Numbered from the stretch's first letter, positions 1 to 11,136 are shown. The stretch: 64,000 nucleotides of DNA from Collybiopsis luxurians FD-317 M1 (GCA_000827265.1 KN834755.1:582063-646062); one strand, 5' to 3'. The notes: generated by a model not told the origin, from the sequence alone. Program-made: numbers and translations.

Positions 1-849
1 TGCACTTGTCTCTAAATCGACATTAACCTTTGAGGAAATAAGAGCATACAACCTGGATAATTCAAGACACCAGTCAGAATAACGTTTGCCAGTCAAGGTC
101 AGCAGCACTTGCCATATGTCCGTCTTGTGTCGCATTAAAGACGGCGAGAAGAGGGTGAGAATTTGGGGCGGTCCGTCATTCCGGCGATAACTCCAGCTTT
201 GACCGTTTGCGCTCTTCCGTCCCTGAATCGTGCTTCAGTCGTTCACTGAATACTCAAAATAATAGCAATGATAAATCCGCTTGAGACTCTGCCCGATGAA
301 GGGTCTACCTCCGAGTGGCCAGAATGACGGTAAAACAAAAACTGCACTCAGCTCCTAACCCCTCATAAATTTGGCTAAATTTCCTACGAAACACGGCTTT
401 TACATCACGTTCTAGTGTCTATTCCGTACACACTAGAGTCAGTCCTAATACCCTGCCTTGAACAAGAGGTGAATTCCGAACGTAAACTCGTAAAATCTCT
501 GAATATGTATACTTACCAGTGGCATTTTTTTCTTGTACAGTGACAGGGAGAAGGACTCTAGAAGTCTATTAATTGAGGTGTGCTACACTAATCTCAGGTT
601 AATTCGAGCGAGTAAGGTCTGCATCGAACAGAAACCAAGCTATGGCATTAGGGATTTCGCAAATTTATCCTAAATGAATTCTGTGTAAGTCGAACAAAGA
701 ACGGAAATCACGGAAGGAAATGCTGCTAGGTCGTATACATGTATTCTATTCAATCTCTCTGTCAGGGATTAATTCAGCGCTGACAATCATAAAGGTGTAC
801 AGAAGATTCTAGACGAATTCAATGGCAGGTCTACTGGCAAATGTTAGCG
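1..849. other. Intergenic, no gene seen
   Basis: No convincing coding region or RNA gene is visible on either strand. It ends in the TATA box of the gene at 1010. Confidence 0.5.
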
Positions 850-857
850 TATAAAAG
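850..857 (+). promoter_or_regulatory. TATA box of the PD-(D/E)XK-like gene
   Basis: TATAAAAG lies 153-160 bases before the ATG at 1010. The leader between them contains a CT-rich tract (ctctctctctct near 954), common in fungal promoters. Confidence 0.6.
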
Positions 858-1009
858 GCAGGGCAAGTAACACAGAGAAGTTCATCTGCATTCGCCTTCA
901 GATCGATTCTTTTCAGTCTCTTCGAAACTTTTTACGAGCAGTATGAGCGAAACTCTCTCTCTCTCTACGATAATAAACTGAAGAGCTCACTCTAGTAATA
1001 CTGATCACC

Positions 1010-1540
1010 ATGTCGGACCCGACACCAACTAGTGGCCTTCTCAACCGAGTAGTTGAGTGGGCAAATGCCAATGCAGGAAAATTGGAAGAAGCATACCAAT
1101 TGAAGGGTGGATGGGAGGGATGGACTCAAGTCGAGCTCGCTCTTGATTTTAAACGAGCTTACGGGAAACAATACGGCCACGATTCCGTGACTGTCACCCG
1201 CGAGGACAAAGTATACAACGGCACTAACGAGAGATCCGATCTCCTTCTAACCACTCGAACTGGTGGGAAGCTCTTCACCAATATGATTGAGCTGAAGTGC
1301 GAGAGTATCGCCAATTCTGCGGGATTTCCAGGCGAAGTCACTATCGATTGCACAAAAATTGATACGGGAGGGATCAAGGCCCAATATCGTCCCTGCACCG
1401 CTTGGGTAGTCGCATTCAGCGTCTCAAAGAATTTGAGCCACCTTCAGGTTGGTGGGAAACCTCTCACTGCGTATAAGACGATCAATGCGCCGGGAAGGAC
1501 GCAGATCACGATTTGGACAGGAAGGAGAGATTTCGCGTAA
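1010..1540 (+). CDS. Intronless 176-aa protein with a PD-(D/E)XK nuclease-like signature
   Basis: The frame runs without introns from the ATG at 1010 to TAA, behind a TATA box. Family identity is not certain, but the residues fit the restriction-endonuclease-like core: Glu42 in a helix (WTQVELALDF), Asp77 after NERS at the start of a strand (SDLLL), then Glu94-Leu-Lys96 (MIELKCES) 16 residues later, giving D-x16-E-x-K. Beta strands follow (EVTIDCTKID, TAWVVAFSVS, TQITIWTG). No signal peptide or membrane segment is seen. A decayed copy of the last ~130 bases lies at 17435-17560, in front of the second FAD monooxygenase, so this gene was part of the duplicated block but survives only here. It could be a nuclease or an inactive member of the fold. 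Calling it a nuclease is inference from spacing alone; that the ORF is real is much surer. Confidence 0.7.
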   Translation: MSDPTPTSGLLNRVVEWANANAGKLEEAYQLKGGWEGWTQVELALDFKRAYGKQYGHDSVTVTREDKVYNGTNERSDLLLTTRTGGKLFTNMIELKCESIANSAGFPGEVTIDCTKIDTGGIKAQYRPCTAWVVAFSVSKNLSHLQVGGKPLTAYKTINAPGRTQITIWTGRRDFA

Positions 1541-2404
1541 CTGTCCGTATGTACTTCAAAGCCCTGAATGTATGACACATGTAAACCTGAATGGAAAGCT
1601 GAAAAATGCAATTCACGAGCTAGCCCAAGACTTCAAGATGTGGAACACCAGTACACGTTACGACGAACGGTTCAAGAAGACTGCTCGTGTATCCCGCGCC
1701 CTGGAGATCATATAATCTCCTGGCAAATTCGAACGCTACGCCTCAAGATATCGACAAGATAGATGACTTCTTTGCGTATAGCGCGGGCGGGCCAACTAAT
1801 CTTCGCTTCAAAGCCCCAGAGTTAAGGTAAGCGTTAGTATCGTAAAGATGTATGACCAGAACCAGCGTTGAGCTACATGATTACTCACTCGGCTGGAACT
1901 ACCTGCTCATTTGGTGCTACCCGAGCCTAAGATAAGAGTTAAGACTGCTGAGACGAGAAGTTTTGCTTCATAAATTACCCCAGGCCCGATTTTCCGAATT
2001 CTAGACACTATGCCAAACTTTAATTGATTAGGGTCAGAATCCATATGTCATTGCGAGAGCATGAAAAAGTACGGAGACAAACGTCGTGGCGGGGTAGAGA
2101 TTATGCGAATAGACTTACACATTGTCTCGTGGGCTTGCTCACAGACAGTGCGAGTACGACGTCCGGAACGTTTCACGGCGAAATAGACACCCTGTGACTA
2201 CGAACGCTACACAATGTGGTTTAGCTATTTAAGCCGTTCAAGCGACCAGGCTGACAGATGTGAGACCGCCGGTGGGAGAGACTCCGAACGTTCCCAGCGG
2301 CTTCCAGGCTAGCGAAGACAGGTCTCCTCCATAGAATAAAAGCTAGTAGGTTGAAGAGAGACAACTATCTTCATCTCTCCATTTCTTTATTCAAAAGAGT
2401 CTGA
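1541..2404. other. Spacer belonging to the duplicated block
   Basis: No gene. Much of it aligns by eye with 17565-18434, for example gcgacgaacggttcaa near 17690 and gcgggcgggcca near 1785 and 17828. It therefore marks the same segmental duplication as the monooxygenase downstream. Small ORFs here are not conserved between the copies. Confidence 0.6.
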
Positions 2405-4172
2405 ATGTCGTCCACCACAAACACCAAGAAGCTTCGCGTGGCAATTATGTAGGCGCTTTTCCTTTAGTCTTGACGTACCCTTTAACCCTTACCTCATATA
2501 GTGGAGGAGGAATCGGAGGATTGACATTTGCTGTTGCTCTCAAGGGCTGCCGCAACATTGAGGTCAATCTGTACGAGCAAGCTCACCAGATTACTGAGAT
2601 TGGAGCCGGGATCGGTGTGTGGCATAGGACTTGGGAGGTCCTGAAATCATTGGAATTGGACAAGGAGTTAACGGAGCAACTTCAAGAGGAGCCTAACGAG
2701 GACCAAAGTAAGGGAACTGCAGAATCGCTTCTGCCGGGAGTGCCTTGGGGTATACTGACCTAATGCTCTGCGCAGAGCCGAGCTTTGAATTTCGTCTTGG
2801 TGACAGAAAGAATGGATTCACTTTCCAGAAGATCTACGTTAAAGGTCCGAAAATCCCTTAATAAATGATATCTCACTTGAACTTACTCATTCAAATCGAT
2901 ACTATAGGTGGCGTACTCCTCTTTCATCGTCAGGAAATCCAGGGGACGCTTTTAAAAAACGTCCCGGATTTCTGTAAGATCCATCTTTCGCACCGTCTCA
3001 TTCAATGTGAAGAAAGAGAAGACTCTGTGAAACTGATCTTCGAAAACGGCGCGGAAACGACCTGCGACATTCTTGTTGGCGCAGATGGGGTCAAATCCGC
3101 AGCTCGACAAGGGGTACCGAACGATGGGTTCTTCTATCCTGGATATAACGTTATTAGGGGATTGATTCCAAGAGATGTTTTGGCAAAGGCGTATCCTGGG
3201 CACCGAAATTTAGAAGATCCTGTCATTGTAAGTGAAGAGTAATCCCGCCAAAGACCAAAAGCTAAAGTTACACCTACCATTATAATACTATAGTATTGCG
3301 GCAAAAATCAGGTGAGTGTCCTCAGTTCAAAAAATGATGGACTCTTCTTATTTTCATCGGTTCAAGCACATTGTCGCCTATCCCATCAGCCATGGCCAAC
3401 TCATCAACGTCGCCGCTTTCACTTTTGATATTGAAGCTGAGGGCAAGCCGTACCACGGTCCAGGAATCAAACCCGTAACGAACGAAGAAATAGTCGATGC
3501 TTTCTCAGGATGGGAAGACGAAGTGGTGCAGCTGCTCAAGGTAAGTCAATCTACCTGTTATTGCCACCTTGGGACAAATTGCTAACCAAATTGACAAAGA
3601 GCATCGAGCAACCTACTCGCTGGGTCCTTCGAGACTTGCATCCGATGGACACATATGTCACTCGTCGAATTGCTCTGTTGGGAGACGCAGCGCATGCAAT
3701 GCTTCCGCACTTAGGAAGCGGTATGGTCAGTAACAATGAACACAAGTCGCTCAAAATACTTAACGAAATTCTTTTCTTCTCGTCCGAATTAGGGTCAGGC
3801 AGTTGAAGTGAGTGATGAAATCGACACACTCAGATAATCATTCACCTCCGTTAACAGGACGGCTACATCTTGGGTCGGCTACTCTCACATGCTAATCCCC
3901 AAAATTGGTTGCGCGCTGTCGAGGCATACAATCTAGTGAGACAGCCTTTCGGCAATATGGTTAAGAGTAAATCCCGAGAGCAAGGATTTTACTACGAATT
4001 AAATGTACCCGAGTTCGAAAACATCAAGGCCAAGGGTCAAGATTTGACACCCGATCAAGTCCATTTCCTGAGCAAGACCATTGAGAAGAATTGGTCGTGG
4101 ATGGAGGACGGTGTGGATAACTATTTGCAGATTGCCTACAAATTTTTGGAGCAAGAGAAGAATCACCTGTAA
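2405..4172 (+). CDS. FAD-dependent monooxygenase, salicylate-hydroxylase-like, copy 1
   Basis: Group A flavin monooxygenase (FAD_binding_3 type), expected to hydroxylate an aromatic acid with NAD(P)H and O2. Exons: 2405-2448, 2502-2707, 2776-2844, 2908-3227, 3294-3311, 3367-3540, 3600-3725, 3793-3807, 3858-4172. They sum to 1287 nt, 428 aa, with all phases closing. Motifs in order: Rossmann GGGIGG at ~15-20 followed by an acidic E in VNLYEQ, the DG motif GADGVKS at 164-170, and the GD motif GDAAHAMLPHLG at 305-316, ending in GQAVED. Two exons are only 18 nt (YCGKNQ) and 15 nt (GQAVE). Intron 1 splits the GxGxxG codon run. No signal peptide, so probably cytosolic. Copies 2 and 3 share every exon length except exons 6 and 9 of copy 3. 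The substrate cannot be read from sequence. Confidence 0.9.
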
Positions 4173-4330
4173 AAGCAATAGATTCTTGTTTATTAATTAG
4201 ATTGCTACAATCGGCCACCAATAATTTTGCATATATTAAATCTCTTGTAGCTCAGATTCTACCAGGGCTGAGATCTCAAATTTTTAGAAACTCTCCTTGC
4301 TTGAGTAAGCATTGCAATGTTTGGCACTTG

Positions 4331-4376
4331 GGGTGGCAAATTGAAGGTGTGTAATGATAATACGAACTGAGCTGCC
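4331..4376 (+). repeat. Interspersed repeat R1, left part, interrupted by the copia element
   Basis: This stretch and 9171-9360 together match 12131-12345 (ggcaaattgaagg, taatgataata, actgagctgcc). R1 was continuous before the retrotransposon inserted. Its function is unknown. Confidence 0.7.
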
Positions 4377-4630
4377 TGTTGTAATATTACGCTTTGACTT
4401 ACCTTATTTGGTATACAACTTCGGATCTAACCATCGGATACTACACTTCCGATACTCGACTCATTTCTTACTCATCCGATTACTGATACATTGTACTCCA
4501 CAGAGACTGTAAGTAACTTGTAGAAGTATCTAGAATATCTGTAGTAGGGTATAAAAGCTCAACCCGAGCTCACCCAAATAACAACAAGTTCCTTCACTAT
4601 TATTCTCTCATCTAACCTGTCCTCACAATA
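4377..4630 (+). repeat. 5' LTR of the copia element
   Basis: 254 bp, starting TGTTGTAATATTAC and ending CACAATA, with a TATAAAAG box at 4550-4557. It differs from the 3' LTR at three positions only: 4391 G/A, 4436 G/A and 4610 A/G. All three lie in CG versus CA dinucleotides. Confidence 0.95.
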
Positions 4631-4648
4631 GGTTATGGGCCCCGGCCC
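4631..4648 (+). promoter_or_regulatory. Primer binding site, probably for an initiator-tRNA half
   Basis: The bases directly after the LTR read GGTTATGGGCCCCGG. GGTTATGRGCC is complementary to the anticodon stem-loop of eukaryotic initiator tRNA-Met (loop containing CAU), not to a tRNA 3' end. Drosophila copia is known to prime from a 5' half of initiator tRNA, and this site suggests the same mode. Assignment is from memory of the tRNA sequence. Confidence 0.55.
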
Positions 4649-4724
4649 CTACTGAATCTGCTCACCATCACTACTGCCCAAATCATTGCCTGGCCCTTAC
4701 ATCTAAATCGTATCACCTTCCCAC

Positions 4725-7700
4725 TTGCACCCAGTACATTCCATCATGACTACAGAGTCGACAAACACTTATCGGATCGACCCTCTCCATGGCGCAGCCA
4801 ACTATAATGTTTGGCAAATCAAGATGACAGACATCTTGACAGATCTCGGCTTGATTAAATACATCAAGTCCGCTGCGCCGACCCCTACCTCAGATAGATC
4901 CAATCAATCTGAGGTCAACACCTGGAATGAAAAAGATAGGAAAGCCCTATCTACAATTAGGTTGCGTGTAGATGACAGTGTCCTCGTCTACATCGCAGGT
5001 GCAAAATCATCAAAGGAAGCATGGAACACACTGAAGACTATGTACGAATCTGCCGGTACCATCAGCATCATTGGAACCTGCAGAAAGCTTTTTTGCACTC
5101 ACTGTGCAGAAGGAGCTGACATTGAAGAGCATATCTGCACCCTTCGTGGACTTGAGCAACAGCTTGCCAGACAGGGTCAGCCACTTTCTGCATCAGAATT
5201 CTCCACCACTCTCCTCACATCTCTCCCCGATTCTTGGGACCAATTTGCATCCTCCATTGACAAATCAACAATTGCTGATGCCATTGATCCAGACTCTTCT
5301 AAGATCATCTCGAAAATCCTAGAAGAGGACAACCGGAGACGATCCAAGAATTCATCCCCCAAAATTGCCCTTCCAGCACAAAATGGTAAAAACCATTTCG
5401 GATCATCATCCCCACATAGCCACAATAAATCCAAATTCAATGCAAAAGTCACCTGTCATTATTGTGGACGAATTGGGCATATACAGAGGGAGTGTCGCAC
5501 CCGAAAGAAAGATTTCCAGCATGGTAGAAAGTCGGGATATCACCAAAATAGTAACAATGGTGGAAGGGACTTCCAGCACCACTCACACACTGCATACCCA
5601 GAGTCAGACTATGCATTTATTGCCAAGGATATTGCACTACCTGCCAGCACATCTATCTCCAACTGGATTGCCGATTCCGGCACTACTTCACACCTAGTCA
5701 GAGATAGATCTGCATTCCTTACTTATGTGGAAATACAGAATCACCCTATTCGTGGTGTAGGCAGCACTGCCTCTGGCATTGGAAAGGGAAATGTCCAGCT
5801 TCAAACCAGAGTAGGTAATCAAACCTACACTATACTTCTTTGAGATGCCATCCATTGCCCTTCAACACCATTCAATCTTCTATCTATCAGCAAAATTGCT
5901 GACACAAATTGTGGAATTAAATTTCACCAGAATGGTCTCAAAATCACAGCACCAAACCAACCAAATAAAGTAATCATTTCTGGCACCAAAACCAATGGTC
6001 TGTACTCCCTCAATGTCTCCACCTTCATGCCCACACATTCCTATGCTGCCCATTCACCCTCAAATTGTACTTGGCATGATTGGCACAAAATTATGGGACA
6101 TATCTATATGGGTTCTATTCGGATGATGAAAGAAAAGAATATGGTCACCGGAATGGAAATTGATCCCAGTGATCCATCCCCACAATGCATTCCTTGCATT
6201 CGAGCTAAATCCCATGCCAACCTGTTCCCACAGAAATCAGAAACTGAATATAATGAAATCGGTGAAATGACATTTACTGATGTCTGGGGACCGGCACGCA
6301 CAACTGGAATCCAAGGAGAGAGATATTATGTTAGCTTCACAGATGGAGCTAAACGATGTTCAATGGTCTATTTCATGAAGAAGAAGGAGGTACTGCCACA
6401 CCTGAAAAACTATCAGGCTTACATCAAAAACCAAACTGGTAAAGATTTAAAATCCATACGGTTCGATGGCGGTGGTGAATACATTGATCACGAGGTCATT
6501 GACTATCTTAAATCATGTGGAATTAAACATGAAATCACTGCTGCCCACTCACCTTCCCAAAATGGAGTTGCGGAACATCTCAATAGAACACTAGTTGAAC
6601 ATGCTCAAGCCATGATGCTGGAACATAATATTCCCCATTTTCTTTGGCCAGAAGCCATAGCATATGCATGCTATCTCCGAAATCATTCCCCTACATGAGC
6701 ATTAAAAAATTTCATCACACCGGAAGAGGCTTTCACAGGCAAAAAGCCTAATATTTCAATGCTGCAGGAATTTGGGATCAAATGTTGGGTTCTACAAGAA
6801 GACGGACAGAACTCAAAGCTTGACCCTAAAGCTCGAGAACATATTTTTGTTGGCTTGTCTGATCACGGCAAAGCCTGGAGATATTGGAACCCACGGGCAC
6901 GACAGATACAAACCTCTCGGAATGTAGTCTTTGAAAAACAGACTAATCGTACAGCAGATTATACTGTACCAACTTCAACCACTGAAGGGCCATCTGCAAG
7001 CACTAACCCTCCATTGCTTGAGGGGGAGAGGGGGAGTAGCGAGCGAATTTCAGGTTCAGAAGAAACAGATCCGGCTTTACCAGAAACACCGGAAACACCA
7101 GAAACCCCCCAAAAAAGTAAATCCAGCCCACAAATTAATCCACCACCAGCACCATCAAAATCCCGCATCGTCCTGCCTCGAGAACGATCCATACACATTG
7201 CATCCCAGAACCCAGTCAACTATAGACTACTCAATAACCCCCAAGCCAGAAACAGGCCAGCAGGCTGGGAACAGATGGTTCCAGTCAACCCTGGCCAAGA
7301 TCCTAACACCTCAAGTTCATCTGACTTTTCCCTACTTGCTGACAACTTTGATGAACCAAATTCATACCGTGATGCCATCTCTTGGCATGATTCACCTCAA
7401 TGGCTCGAAGCGATGAATAAAGAGATTAATCAACTAAAGTCCACTGGCACATGGAAACTCACTGAACTCCCTCCTGGCCGAAAACCAGTAAAATGCAAAT
7501 GGACTTTCAAAATCAAATGTGATCACACTGGTGCCATTACTCACTACAAAGGCCGTCTAGTTGCCAAGGGATTTTCCCAGATTCCCGGAATCGATTTCAC
7601 TGATACATTTGCACCAGTTGTCTGATTAGAAACCTTCCGCACACTTATTGCCATTGCTGCCCGCTATGGACTTGACATCCATACTATGGATGTAGTCGGA

Positions 7701-8909
7701 GCCTACCTTAATGGTGAATTAAATGAAACAATCTACATGGAGCAGCCCCCTGGATATGAAGACGGCACTAACAGAGTTTGTAAATTACTCCGGCTGCTCT
7801 ATGGACTTAAACAATCCAGCGCTATCTGGAATAAGAAACTCAATTCTGAGTTTCTTAACCTAGGATTCATGTGCCTCATTGCAGATCAATGTGTCTATAT
7901 TCGACGCAATGCATCAGGAATTGTTATTGTTGCTGTACACGTCGATGACATGACAATCCTAACATCATCTGATGCTCTTATGTCAAAAGTCAAATCGGAA
8001 CTTAGCTCTAAGTTCGATACTCAAGATTTGGGGCCAGTCAAACAAATTCTAGGCATGGAAGTTACCCGAAATCCACACATCGGCTCTATTACCTTAACTC
8101 AGACTCAATATCTCAAGAAAATCCTTGAGAGATTTGGAATGTCTGAATGCCATCCTGTTGCTACACCACTCGATCCCAATGCCAAACTTGATAAAACTCC
8201 TGATGATGCACCCCCAGCTGATCCCAAACTAATCCACAAATATGCAGCTGCTGTCGGATCATTTAACTTTGCCGCTATTGCAACTCGACCTGACCTCAAG
8301 CATACAGTGCATGAACTCTCTCAGTTCATGAGCAATCCGTCACCAGCACACTGGACTGCAGCCAAACGTGTACTTCGATACCTCAAGGGTACACTAAATC
8401 TAGGCATCACATATCACCCTTCCAACTCAGATGCTGAAATCTACTCTGATGCCAATTGGGGCATGAATCCAATTGACTGAAAATCCATTTCCGGCTATGC
8501 AGTCATGTTTGGAGGAGGTGCTATATCATGGTACTCCAAGAAACAACCCACCATTGCACTCTCAACCATGGAAGCCGAATATATGGCTGTCAGTAATGCC
8601 ACCTGAGAATGTCTTTGGATTCGGGAACTGCTTACTGAATTGGGATTACCACCGTGCGGCCCAACTGTCATACATGTTGACAATCAGGCCGCCATTAAAT
8701 TTACCGAAAATTCTCAATTCCATGCCCGCTCCAAGCACATCGACATACGGCATCACTTTATCCGCGAGCATATTACTTCTAACGAAGTTTCAGTACAATA
8801 CTGCGCCACTGACAAGAACATTGCTGACATATTTACCAAGGCACTTCCGAAACCTAAACATGAATACTTTGTGAAGCTCCTTGGTATGACTCAGGTAGAT
8901 CCTCATTGA
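4725..8909 (+). pseudogene. copia gag-pol polyprotein with five in-frame TGA codons
   Basis: One reading frame spans the whole interval with no frameshift. Domains in order: Gag with a CCHC knuckle (CHYCGRIGHIQREC, residues ~244-257), aspartic protease (ADSGTTSH, ~316), integrase zinc region (WHDWHKIMGH then CIPCIRAK) and D,D,E core (FTDVWGP, RFDGGGEY, SQNGVAEH), reverse transcriptase (KGRLVAKGFSQ, VHVDDM), and RNase H (SDANWG, STMEAEYMA, HVDNQAA). The frame is cut by TGA at 5841, 6696, 7623, 8478 and 8604. Each TGA sits where the copia family normally has arginine, consistent with CGA-to-TGA change. The terminal TGA at 8907 abuts the polypurine tract. No polyprotein can be made without readthrough. 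Confidence 0.93.
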
Positions 8910-8916
8910 GGGGGAG
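8904..8916 (+). promoter_or_regulatory. Polypurine tract of the copia element
   Basis: A purine-rich run (gagggggag) ends exactly at the 3' LTR and overlaps the gag-pol stop codon. This is the expected plus-strand priming site. Confidence 0.8.
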
Positions 8917-9170
8917 TGTTGTAATATTACACTTTGACTTACCTTATTTGGTATACAACTTCGGATCTAACCATCAGATACTACACTTCCGATACTCGAC
9001 TCATTTCTTACTCATCCGATTACTGATACATTGTACTCCACAGAGACTGTAAGTAACTTGTAGAAGTATCTAGAATATCTGTAGTAGGGTATAAAAGCTC
9101 AACCCGAGCTCACCCAAATAACAACAAGTTCCTTCACTATTATTCTCTCGTCTAACCTGTCCTCACAATA
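8917..9170 (+). repeat. 3' LTR of the copia element
   Basis: 254 bp, identical to the 5' LTR except at 8931, 8976 and 9150. It is followed by the ctgcc target duplication. Confidence 0.95.
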
Positions 9171-9450
9171 CTGCCTTCAACCAGTCCAGTCACTAACTGA
9201 GCCAAAAGGCTGCAATGTCCACGCTATTAGTAGTACTTGGCACAGTTGCAGGTGTAATGAACAGGATCATTACAACTTGAAGGTGGGTCAAAGTTTATAT
9301 TCCAATGTTTGGATTAGCTGTAAAGTAGTGTACACAGAAATTTTCACTCGGAATGTGCAGAACAGTCTGCCTGGAACCAAGCTGGCAGAAGGACCGGGAT
9401 AACTCAATAATCACTCAATTCAAATTTAATGCTGTCATGCCGTTTCAAGG
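9171..9450 (+). repeat. Interspersed repeat R1, right part
   Basis: 9171-9360 aligns with 12173-12345, and its continuation near 9355-9450 with 13116-13215. At 9348-9361 it keeps the version of the site that lacks the MITE and solo LTR found in the second R1 copy. Confidence 0.7.
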
Positions 9451-9593
9451 ATTGCTGTGCCCAGCTACCAACTATCGCAGAGCTAAGTGGCTTGGTGTAA
9501 ATTTCAAATTCCGTGTGCACCCATCCAAATAGTTCCGAGATCTCATCGACAGGCCCTCATTAGATCGGCCTACATAGACAGGCTGGGAACGAG

Positions 9594-9612
9594 CCTAACC
9601 CTAACCCTAACC
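9594..9612 (+). repeat. Short telomere-like (CCCTAA)n tract
   Basis: Three CCCTAA-type units (cctaaccctaaccctaacc) stand inside the window, followed by GC-rich short palindromes and two CCCTAG variants near 9692-9705. TTAGGG is the usual basidiomycete telomere repeat. Three units are too few to prove telomeric origin. Confidence 0.5.
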
Positions 9613-9722
9613 TTTTGCACTTCGCGCGAGCACCCTGCGGGTGCGCCCAACCCCTGACCCAGTGCGCCTTCGGTGCGAGCCTAACTCCTATAGCCCTAGC
9701 CCTAGCCATCTAACCACCTATC

Positions 9723-9840
9723 CGACCCCCCAATAGAGCAATTCGTTGGCAATGTTGCAGACAGTTCTCACATGTTAGGGCTAGCAGAGCTAGCCCTAAC
9801 AGGAACTTCCTGCAACATTGCCTGATCTTAGGGCGGTCAC
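9723..9840. repeat. Nested foldback (hairpin) of about 115 bp
   Basis: Perfect inner arms at 9773-9785 and 9789-9801 (tgttagggctagc, loop aga) sit inside perfect outer arms at 9748-9760 and 9810-9822 (ggcaatgttgcag). A weaker outermost pairing (gaccccccaat with cttagggcggtc) extends it to about 9723-9840. It is probably a small foldback element; transcribed, it would form a long hairpin. Confidence 0.75.
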
Positions 9841-11128
9841 CGGTAATTACCAAAGATTATGAACAATAACAGTGGCATTGGATGATGGACAAGCTAATTG
9901 CACATTCTACGAAACCTTCGGCTTGTGCAGATGGCCCTTCAACCCGGATCCGACTACTGGCCGATGGGAAAGAATTGGCGAGGATTGCCAAGACAGGTTA
10001 TTTTTAATGAAACATCGGGGCCATTGCGGTAGGTACCAAATAGCGAGGCTTGTAATCAAACTGCATTCAATGGTACAAGCTAGTAGAGGTATTTCTGATA
10101 GTCAGTCCGATCAATCCTTCCAGTTTATTATAGTCCGTCGTTGCCTCCAACAAGTATATGCCGATCAATACCAAGCCACTTTGGAATTACCTCGTTCTCA
10201 CAGAGACGAACAAATGCCGCGTAACAAATCTGCTGGGCAGTAACAGAGCTGGGTATCTTCGGAGATTCTGAAGCAGTTGCATCATAGTTTGTGAAATTAT
10301 AGCACGCCAACTCCAAAAAGTTGGCTATTCCAGTATGGTGCCAGAGTTCTTCTTTCCTTTCGTCCTCCTTGCCGAACAGCTACCGATGTTTCAGTCAATA
10401 TTTAGGGCTCATTGAAAGAATCCACCCTGTCGTTTTTCTTCTCAAGTTTTCCGAGATAGTCTGTTCTGCTTCAACTGGCGTTAAGTTTTTGTTCGAGCAG
10501 TATTTTTGTCTCGTTCGAGAATGTTCGTCTCTCACCACCGCCTATTGATTTTCAGGTACTTAGTAGCATAGTCTCCCGCCCCAGTCCCACTCTTTATTCG
10601 TACCCTAGCCCCTCCTGGCTTAGTCTAGAGTGTACCCACAAGCTCGAACCCCATTACTCGTGGTCATTCGAGTTCCAAAAAAGTGCCTACTTTGATTCGA
10701 CCGATTCAAATTTTACTTCCTGTGAGCTAAGCCAACGTTCGATATCTTGCGCTTTCGCGGCAATCTAGTAAACGTAACTTCAAACTCGTCGTCAGATTAA
10801 ATGTGTATCGTTTCGAGTTCCTGTCTGGTTTGCAGATATTCACCGGGCGTGTCCTCACAAAGTGATACAAAAGCCACTGAACAGCGTCCCACGTTCTCCG
10901 CTCATATTCTCCAGTCTTACCCGACCCACTCTTGTACATATGTGCTAGCCGGCCCGATATGCCTTCCATGAATAGCACTCTATGAGTCCTCAATGGTCGA
11001 AAGGCACAATTCAGAGTGCTTCACGCCTCTATTCAATCGGGCGTAGTTGTTTCAGCATCCCGATAGTGTGCTCGAGAAGGAGCTACCAATCCTCCGAATA
11101 CTTATGTTTTACCAGCCTCTTATTCGAG
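9841..11128. other. Intergenic, no supported gene
   Basis: Several ORFs of 60-125 codons exist on both strands, the longest at 9872-10243 (123 codons). None shows a recognisable motif, intron structure or paralog in the window, so I call no gene. Confidence 0.5.
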
Positions 11129-11136
11129 TATAAATA
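11129..11136 (+). promoter_or_regulatory. TATA box of the secreted cysteine-rich gene
   Basis: TATAAATA lies 88-95 bases before the ATG at 11224, with a CT-rich leader between. Confidence 0.7.

Larger units (their letters stand above)
4377..9170 (+). mobile_element. Ty1/copia LTR retrotransposon, full length but inactivated
   Basis: A 4794-bp element with two 254-bp LTRs (4377-4630, 8917-9170) is flanked by the 5-bp target duplication ctgcc (4372-4376, 9171-9175). The unoccupied R1 paralog carries a single ctgcc at 12173-12177, so insertion is confirmed inside this window. It holds one gag-pol frame broken by five TGA codons, a primer binding site and a polypurine tract. Domain order PR-IN-RT-RH identifies copia (Pseudoviridae-type), not gypsy. 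The LTRs differ at only three sites, so insertion is fairly young. Confidence 0.95.

Noticed and set aside
4725..8909. TGA read as an amino acid (recoding) in the copia frame
   Set aside because: All other genes in the window use TGA only as a stop or not at all within frames, and the five sites are explained by CGA-to-TGA mutation. The LTRs show the same CpG change.
9872..10243. 123-codon ORF as a gene
   Set aside because: No motif, no promoter, no paralog; the start of the frame follows a foldback and the C-terminal half looks random.
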